DNA of 64,000 bases, taken from the NCBI GenBank assembly GCA_965250245.1, contig OZ252296.1:4030001-4094000 (forward strand). Reading direction: 5' to 3'. Positions within the stretch are counted from its first letter, which is position 1, and each line of letters starts with the position of its first letter. The notes under the pieces were generated by a model. The model did no database searches and was not told the origin of the DNA. It worked only from the letters and a program-made list of their open reading frames with translations. The DNA comes from JABDIP01 sp965250245 (lineage in GTDB: Bacteria; Pseudomonadota; Alphaproteobacteria; DSM-16000; Inquilinaceae). Below, one piece after another: positions 58,945-64,000 of the stretch. The position numbers and the translations under genes were made by a program.

Positions 58945-59071
58945 GCCCTCACGCGGTCTGCCATCGGCAGCCCACCCTCTCCCAGGGGGAGAGGGTTCCT
59001 AAGGGCGAATTGTGGTTGGTTCCCTCTCCCATTGGGAGAGGGTGGCGAGCATGGGCGAGCCGGGTGAGGGC
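58945..59071. repeat. Inverted pair of REP-like palindromic units
   Basis: Two copies of a unit of about 50 bp, arranged head to head. Copy B (59022-59071) reads CCCTCTCCC-ATT-GGGAGAGGG, then GGTGGCGAGCATGGGCGAGC and a GTGAGGGC end. Copy A (58945-58996) is the same on the minus strand, with palindrome ACCCTCTCCC-AGG-GGGAGAGGGT at 58974-58996 and GTGAGGGC at its far end. The pair fills the gap between the MATE start and the dxs stop. Units of this kind are widespread intergenic repeats in GC-rich proteobacteria. Confidence 0.8.
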
Positions 59072-61003
59072 CTAGGCGCTGGCCGAAGCCTCTTCGGTCG
59101 CCTCGTCGATGCCGAGCGCCTGCAGGGCCGTGGCGACGATCGACCGGCTGTCCAGGCCCGCCTGCTCGTATTGCAGGGGCGGCTTGTCGTGGTCGATGAA
59201 GCGGTCGGGCAGGACCATCGGCCGGATCGTCAGACCGCGGTCGAGCTGGCCGCCGAGAGCGAGCGACTGCAGGACGTAGGAGCCGAAGCCGCCGATTGCG
59301 CCCTCCTCGATGGTCACCAGCACCTCGTGGTTGGCGGCGAGCTGCCGCACCAAATCGTCGTCCAAAGGCTTGGCGAACCGGGCGTCGGCGACGGTCGTGC
59401 TGAGCCCCCGGGCGGACAGCTCCTCGGCCGCCGTCAGGCACTCCTGAAGCCGGCCGCCATAGCTCAGCAGCGCGATCTTGCTGCCTTCGGTGATCACCCG
59501 GCCCTTGCCGATCGGCAGGACCTCGCCGCGCTCCGGCATCTCTATGCCGACGCCCTCGCCGCGCGGATAGCGGAAGGCGCAGGGCCGGTCGTCGATGTCG
59601 ACGGCCGTGGCCACCATGTGCACGAGCTCCGCCTCGTCCGCCGCCGCCATCAACACGAAGCCCGGCAGGCAGCCCAGATAGGCGATGTCGAAGGAGCCGG
59701 CATGGGTCTGGCCGTCGGCGCCCACAAGCCCGGCCCGGTCGATGGCGAAGCGCACCGGCAGGCTCTGGATCGCCACGTCGTGGACGATCTGGTCATAGGC
59801 GCGCTGCAGGAAGGTCGAGTAGATCGCGGCGAAGGGCTTGTAGCCCTCGGTCGCCATGCCGGCGGCGAAGGTCACCGCGTGCTGCTCGGCGATACCGACA
59901 TCGAAGGCGCGGTCCGGGTAGGTGTCGGCGAAGAGGTTGACGCCGGTGCCGGACGGCATGGCGGCGGTGATCGAGACGATCTTGTCGTCCCGTGCCGCCT
60001 CCGCGACCAGGGCGTTGGCGAACACCTTGGTGTAGCTCGGCGCGTTCGGCTTCGGCTTGGCCTGGGCGCCGGTCACCACGTCGAACTTCGAGACGCCGTG
60101 ATACTTGTCGGCGGCGTTCTCGGCCGGCTCGTAGCCCTTGCCCTTCTGGGTCACGCAATGCACCAGGATCGGCCCTTCCGCCGCGTCGCGCACATTGCTC
60201 AGCACCGGCAGCAGGTGATCCAGATTGTGCCCGTCGATCGGGCCGACATAGAAGAAGCCGAGTTCCTCGAACAGCGTGCCGCCGGTGACCATGCCGCGGG
60301 CGTATTCCTCCGCGCGCATGGCGGCGTTCTTCAGCGGCCGCGGGAACTTGCCGGCCAGGTCCTTCATCAGGTGGCGCAGCGAGCGGTAGGACCGGGACGA
60401 GATCAGCCGCGACAGATAGGCGCTCATGGCGCCGACCGGCGGGGCGATCGACATGTCGTTGTCGTTCAGCACCACGATCAGCCGGCTGTCCATGGACCCG
60501 GCATTGTTCATCGCCTCATAGGCCATGCCGGCGCTCATGGCGCCGTCGCCGATCACCGCCACCACGTCGTTCTTGCGGCCGGACAGGTCCCGCGCCACCG
60601 CCATGCCGACGCCGGCGGCGATCGAGGTGGAGCTGTGCGCCGCGCCGAACGGGTCGTATTCGCTTTCCGAGCGCTTGGTGAAGCCGCTCAGGCCGCCGCC
60701 CTGCCGCAGGGTGCGGATGCGGTCGCGCCGCCCGGTCAGGATCTTGTGCGGGTAGCATTGGTGCCCGACATCCCACAGCAGCCGGTCGGCCGGCGTGTCG
60801 AACACGTAATGCAGCGCCACGGTCAGCTCGACGACGCCGAGACCGGCGCCGAGATGGCCGCCGGTGACCGACACCGCGTCGATGGTCTCGGCGCGAAGCT
60901 CGTCGGCGAGCTGCCTCAATTGCTGCGGCTTCAGCGACCGGAGGTCGGCCGGGGTATGGACGCTATCCAGAAGCGGAGTCGCCGTTGGCATGGTTGTCGT
61001 CAT
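59072..61003 (-). CDS. dxs: 1-Deoxy-D-xylulose-5-phosphate synthase
   Basis: Thiamine-diphosphate enzyme making DXP from pyruvate and glyceraldehyde-3-phosphate, the first step of the MEP isoprenoid pathway. The 643-residue protein has GGHLGAGLGVVELT (48-61), WDVGHQCYPHKILTGR, SSTSIAAGVGMA, the ThDP motif GDGAMSAGMAYEAMNNAG (152-169), VGIAEQHAVTFAAGMA and RFAIDRAGLVGADGQTH. The start at 61003 is 16 bp after ispA; an ATG at 60991 is possible. It is the last of xseB-ispA-dxs. Length and motifs are normal. Confidence 0.97.
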   Translation of the reverse strand: MTTTMPTATPLLDSVHTPADLRSLKPQQLRQLADELRAETIDAVSVTGGHLGAGLGVVELTVALHYVFDTPADRLLWDVGHQCYPHKILTGRRDRIRTLRQGGGLSGFTKRSESEYDPFGAAHSSTSIAAGVGMAVARDLSGRKNDVVAVIGDGAMSAGMAYEAMNNAGSMDSRLIVVLNDNDMSIAPPVGAMSAYLSRLISSRSYRSLRHLMKDLAGKFPRPLKNAAMRAEEYARGMVTGGTLFEELGFFYVGPIDGHNLDHLLPVLSNVRDAAEGPILVHCVTQKGKGYEPAENAADKYHGVSKFDVVTGAQAKPKPNAPSYTKVFANALVAEAARDDKIVSITAAMPSGTGVNLFADTYPDRAFDVGIAEQHAVTFAAGMATEGYKPFAAIYSTFLQRAYDQIVHDVAIQSLPVRFAIDRAGLVGADGQTHAGSFDIAYLGCLPGFVLMAAADEAELVHMVATAVDIDDRPCAFRYPRGEGVGIEMPERGEVLPIGKGRVITEGSKIALLSYGGRLQECLTAAEELSARGLSTTVADARFAKPLDDDLVRQLAANHEVLVTIEEGAIGGFGSYVLQSLALGGQLDRGLTIRPMVLPDRFIDHDKPPLQYEQAGLDSRSIVATALQALGIDEATEEASASA

Positions 61004-61019
61004 CCCTTGTTCCGGCTCA

Positions 61020-61907
61020 TCAGGCGGTTCGGTCCAGAACAAACCGCGCGATGGCCCGCAAATCGTCGGCCCTGCCTTCGAAAATGTCCAGGTGACGGAT
61101 CGCCTGGTCGGTTAGTAGGCGCGCCTGCTCGCGGGCGCGTTCAACGCCCAGAATAGTCACGAATGTGGCCTTTCCGGGAGTAACCGTTGCGTCATCGTTC
61201 CGTTTGTCCGGATTTCTGCGTCCTTCGGCATCCAGAAGATGCCCGGTGATCTGGAAAACCAGCCCGAGATCGTGCGCGAAGGCGTGCAGCGCATGCCGCC
61301 GGGCCGTGTCGACGCGCCCCAGGATCGCGCCGCTCTCGCAGGCGAAAGCGAACAGCTCGCCGGTCTTCATGCGCTGTGAACGCGTCACCGCGCCGAGATC
61401 CAGCTCGCGCTCCTCGCCGATCATATCGATCATCTGGCCGCCGATCATGCCGCGCCCGCCGGCCGCCTTGGACAGCGCGGACACCAGCCGGCTGCGGACC
61501 AGCGGATCGGCATGGGTGTTCTCGTCGGCCACGATCTCGAAGGCGAGCGCCAGCAGGGCATCGCCGGCCAGGATGGCCGCCGCCTCGCCGAACTGGCGGT
61601 GGGTGCTGGGCTTGCCACGCCTCAGATCATCATTGTCCAGGGCCGGCAAATCGTCATGGACCAGCCGGTGGCAATGGATGCATTCCACGGCCGCCGCGAC
61701 ACGCACGGAGCAGCTATCGCCGACCCCGAACAGGCGCGAGCTGGACAGGACCAGCAGCGGCCTCAGGCGCTTGCCGCCGCTCAGCACCGAATAGCGCATG
61801 GCCTCGAAGATCGGCGCTTCCGTATCCAGCGGCTTGGGCAACAGCCGGTCGAGCGCCTTTTCGGTCACCGCCGCGGCTTCTTCGAGCAGGGAGTCGATCG
61901 CCGTCAC
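61020..61907 (-). CDS. ispA: Polyprenyl (farnesyl) diphosphate synthase with altered second Asp-rich motif
   Basis: Condenses IPP with allylic diphosphates to give geranyl and farnesyl diphosphate. The 295-residue all-helical protein has GGKRLRPLL near residue 45 and a good first aspartate-rich motif, HDDLPALDNDDLRRG. The second motif, normally DDxxD in FQxxDDILD, reads FQITGHLLD: residues 222-226 are G-H-L-L-D, so two of three conserved aspartates are missing. The flanking sequence (GLVFQI and DAEG) is conserved, so alignment is unambiguous. GKATFVTILG downstream is normal. The GTG start at 61907 has AGGAGA upstream. Altered metal use, reduced activity or a sequencing error are all possible. 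Confidence 0.92.
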   Translation of the reverse strand: MTAIDSLLEEAAAVTEKALDRLLPKPLDTEAPIFEAMRYSVLSGGKRLRPLLVLSSSRLFGVGDSCSVRVAAAVECIHCHRLVHDDLPALDNDDLRRGKPSTHRQFGEAAAILAGDALLALAFEIVADENTHADPLVRSRLVSALSKAAGGRGMIGGQMIDMIGEERELDLGAVTRSQRMKTGELFAFACESGAILGRVDTARRHALHAFAHDLGLVFQITGHLLDAEGRRNPDKRNDDATVTPGKATFVTILGVERAREQARLLTDQAIRHLDIFEGRADDLRAIARFVLDRTA

Positions 61908-61938
61908 CGGCTTCTCCTGACACCATTGGCCATGGGGA

Positions 61939-62190
61939 TCAGCCGAGATCGGTCGGTTCGGCGGTCAGCGCGCCGTCGGCGGCCTTGGAAATCTTCTCCA
62001 CGCGCGCCTGGGCCTCGCGCAGCTTGGCCTCGCAATGGGCCTTCAGAAGCGACCCGCGCTCATACGCCCCGATCGCGTCGTCCAGCTTGCTCTGGCCGGT
62101 TTCCAACCGCTTGACGATGCTCTCGAGCTCCTCGAGCGCATCCTCGAAGCTCAGTTTGGCGATATCGGGCGGCGGGGATTGCTCGGCCAT
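61939..62190 (-). CDS. xseB: Exodeoxyribonuclease VII small subunit
   Basis: Small subunit of the ssDNA exonuclease that, with XseA (not in the window), processes DNA ends. The 83-residue helical protein has the family signature FEDALEELESIVKRLETGQSKLDDAIGAYERGSLLKAHCEAKLREAQARV. Length 80-85 is normal. The ATG at 62190 has AGGGTC upstream. It is first of the xseB-ispA-dxs run (31-bp gap), an arrangement conserved in many proteobacteria. Confidence 0.95.
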   Translation of the reverse strand: MAEQSPPPDIAKLSFEDALEELESIVKRLETGQSKLDDAIGAYERGSLLKAHCEAKLREAQARVEKISKAADGALTAEPTDLG

Positions 62191-62303
62191 CGACGGACCC
62201 TGTTTTCCTGGCGGCGCGGACCATAGCAGGCCGGGCCACCACTATGCCAGAAAAGCGAATGCCTTGAGCGGCTTGCAAACCGGGTTCGGAAGCGGCGGGC
62301 CGG

Positions 62304-63233
62304 TCAGGCGACCATCAGTTCCTTCACATGCGCCGCGCAGCTCTCCGCCAGGGCGGCCAGATCATAGCCGCCCTCCAGGGTCGAGACGACCCGCCCGTTG
62401 CAGGTCTCCGCGGCAAGCTGGGCCAACTTCACCGTCGACCATGCGAAATCCGCCTCGGTGAGTTGCAGCGCCGCCAGCGGATCGTTGCGATGCGCATCGA
62501 ACCCGGCGGAGATCATCAGCAGCTCCGGACGGAACGCGGCCAGCGCCGGCAGTACGGACTCGGTCACCGCGAACCGATACTCCGGCGACCCGGCATGGGC
62601 CGGCAGCGGCACGTTGAGGATGTTCTCCGCGGTCCCCGTCTCGTCGGCCATGCCGGTGCCCGGATAGAGCGGCGACTGGTGGGTCGAGACGTAGAACAGC
62701 TCGTCATCGTCCCAGAAGATGTCCTGGGTGCCATTGCCGTGGTGCACGTCGAAATCGAACACCGCGACGCGTCGGATCCCATGCTTCGCCCGGGCATGGG
62801 CGGCACCGACGGCGACGTTGTTGAACAGGCAGAACCCCATCGCCCGGGCGGTCTCGGCGTGATGCCCGGGCGGCCGGACCGCGCAGAACGCGTTGCGGGC
62901 CTCGCCGGACATCACCGCATCGACCGCGGCACAGACGCCGCCGGCGGCGCGCAACGCCGCCTCCCGTGATCCCGGCGACACCACCGTGTCGGCATCCAGG
63001 CCGGCATAGCCGTGCGCCGGCACCGCCTCCAGGACACCGTCGATATAGCCCGCCGGGTGCACCCGGGCGATCTGCTCGATCTCCGCCTCCGGCGCCTCGC
63101 GGCGATCGAGGAGGGCAAAGGCCTCGTCCTCGAACCGGCGCAGGATCGCCTTCAGCCGGTCGGGGCATTCCGGATGGCCCGGGCCGGGATCATGGCCGAT
63201 GCAGGCGGGATGGGTGAAGAATACGGTGTTCAC
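62304..63233 (-). CDS. Histone-deacetylase-family (acetoin utilisation/acetylpolyamine amidohydrolase-like) protein
   Basis: A 309-residue zinc-dependent deacetylase of the HDAC fold. It has HPECPDRLKAI near residue 20, RPPGHHAE (H124/H125 general bases) and FDFDVHHGNGTQ (D162 and H164 as zinc ligands), MISAGFDAHRNDPLA (third zinc ligand) and LEGGYD at the end. Bacterial members deacetylate polyamines or other acetylated small molecules and proteins. The GTG at 63233 is preferred, with GGGAGG 4 nt upstream; the upstream open frame is not convincing. It heads the minus-strand run that continues with xseB, ispA and dxs, 113 bp away from xseB. Confidence 0.93.
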   Translation of the reverse strand: MNTVFFTHPACIGHDPGPGHPECPDRLKAILRRFEDEAFALLDRREAPEAEIEQIARVHPAGYIDGVLEAVPAHGYAGLDADTVVSPGSREAALRAAGGVCAAVDAVMSGEARNAFCAVRPPGHHAETARAMGFCLFNNVAVGAAHARAKHGIRRVAVFDFDVHHGNGTQDIFWDDDELFYVSTHQSPLYPGTGMADETGTAENILNVPLPAHAGSPEYRFAVTESVLPALAAFRPELLMISAGFDAHRNDPLAALQLTEADFAWSTVKLAQLAAETCNGRVVSTLEGGYDLAALAESCAAHVKELMVA

Positions 63234-63442
63234 TCTGCCTCCCGAGCATTGTCGGACCGGGCCTTGGGCGGCCGGCCTTACCCGCGTGTAGCATGAATGC
63301 CGCACCGCCCCCAAGCTGTCACACACCGGTGCTTGACGGTCCCGGTTTTCGCCCGATCTATGCATAGGGCTGGTTGAATTCGGCGCGGCCGATTACTCTC
63401 AGGCCAAGAGGAACCCGTGCGCGGGCGCCGAAGGGGAATTCG

Positions 63443-64000
63443 ATGACGGCTTGGACAACGCGCAGCGGCGGCCGATTGGCCGTTGCGGCGACGCTTCTCG
63501 CGCTGTTCGCGTCCGGACCGGCGGCAGGCCAGGACCAGCCGCCGGCGCTGGTGCATGTGGACGCGGTCATTCAGGAACCGATGTCGCAGACGGCACCGGT
63601 GGTCGGCCGCATCGTCGCCCGGGAGGCGGTCATCGCCACCCAGGTCGAGGGCACCGTCTCACGCATCCATGCCGTCATCGGCGATCGTGTGGCGCGGGGC
63701 GATCTGCTGGCCGAGCTGGATCCGTCGCGGCTGGAGTCGGACGCCGCTCTGCGCAAGGCGCAGCGGGACGAGGCCGAGGCCAACCTGGAGGCCTCTGCGG
63801 CCAGCCTGGCGACGGCGGAACAGGCACTAGAGCGCCTGAGCGGTCTGAAGGACAGTGCCGCGTTCTCCCAGGCCCGGTACGACGAGGCCGAGCAGGAGGT
63901 GCGCCGCAACAGAGGGCTGGTCGCCGTGGCCGAGGCCCGGCTGATGCAGGCGGAGGCGAACTGGGCCCGGGCCCTGATCGACCTTGAGGACTCCCAGATC
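63443..64000 (+). CDS. RND/HlyD-type efflux adaptor (membrane fusion protein), 3' end cut by window edge
   Basis: The first 186 residues of a periplasmic adaptor that links an inner-membrane pump to an outer-membrane channel. A signal peptide covers about residues 1-30 (RLAVAATLLALFASGPAAG). The lipoyl half-motif is at IATQVEGTVSRIHAVIGDRVARGDLLAELD, followed by a long alpha-helical hairpin (about 100-186) with AEANLEASAASLATAEQALERL and AEARLMQAEANWARALIDLE. The next gene, off the window, should be the pump. The ATG at 63443 has AAGGGG upstream. Confidence 0.9.
   Translation, partial: MTAWTTRSGGRLAVAATLLALFASGPAAGQDQPPALVHVDAVIQEPMSQTAPVVGRIVAREAVIATQVEGTVSRIHAVIGDRVARGDLLAELDPSRLESDAALRKAQRDEAEANLEASAASLATAEQALERLSGLKDSAAFSQARYDEAEQEVRRNRGLVAVAEARLMQAEANWARALIDLEDSQI

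Noticed and set aside
1..64000. tRNA, rRNA, CRISPR array, insertion sequence, prophage or toxin-antitoxin pair
   Set aside because: I saw no cloverleaf-like tRNA, no regularly spaced short repeats, and no transposase, integrase or phage protein. The 288-bp repeats are coding and the only dispersed-type repeat is the REP-like pair.

Overview
The window reads as a stretch of a GC-rich (roughly two-thirds G+C) alphaproteobacterial chromosome. Support for this: a C4-pathway 5-aminolevulinate synthase, the histone-deacetylase-like / xseB / ispA / dxs / tlyA neighbourhood, the pdxH / 17-kDa antigen / DnaJ / fabI / aroC run, GTG starts overlapping TGA stops, and strong third-position GC that creates long antisense open frames. 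A member of Rhodospirillales or a relative is my inference; there is no rRNA or tRNA to settle it. I found no phage, transposase, integron or CRISPR sequence.

Layout. 1-3.4 kb (minus): ribokinase, imidazolonepropionase-like amidohydrolase and M20 amidohydrolase, a small catabolic operon cut by the left edge. 3.4-8.5 kb: an AT-rich gap, a giant type-I-secreted adhesin with nine cadherin-like repeats and RTX calcium-binding repeats, then another AT-rich gap. 8.5-10.7 kb: a YfiR-like periplasmic protein overlapping a sensor histidine kinase. 10.7-19.5 kb: a universal stress protein, an alpha-2-macroglobulin-like protein overlapping pbpC, and a small membrane protein. 19.6-27.1 kb (minus): a complete peptide/nickel-type ABC importer with two paralogous binding proteins of identical length. 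27.5-33.5 kb: hemA, a PadR-like regulator, an SDR enzyme, a stress cluster (Usp plus two small proteins) and an APH-like/AAA kinase fusion. 33.6-39.1 kb: phosphonate uptake (phnCDEE), a hexapeptide acyltransferase and a convergent phnM, preceded by a three-unit Pho box. 39.3-45.2 kb: polysaccharide/glycosylation genes (heparin-lyase-like protein, GtrA, GT39-like membrane glycosyltransferase, two GT2 enzymes, manC). 45.2-54.9 kb: a cation exporter, a TetR regulator bracketed by two identical operators, then pdxH, a lipoprotein, a DnaJ-like protein, a YihY protein, fabI, a GNAT enzyme, aroC, an SDR and an AhpD-like protein. 54.9-63.2 kb: sppA, tlyA, a MATE exporter, an inverted REP-like pair, dxs, ispA, xseB and an HDAC-like gene. 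The right edge cuts an RND/HlyD adaptor.

How the genes work together. Several blocks concern the cell envelope: the adhesin, the YfiR-kinase pair, A2M with PBP1C, and a Gtr-like route in which ManC makes GDP-mannose, GT2 enzymes load a lipid carrier, GtrA flips it and the GT39 enzyme uses it. The phosphonate block should respond to phosphate starvation. The most interesting leads are the YfiR-histidine kinase pair beside the adhesin, IspA lacking the two leading aspartates of its second Asp-rich motif, the paired TetR operators, the Pho box, and the inverted REP pair beside a MATE gene placed inside an otherwise familiar operon.
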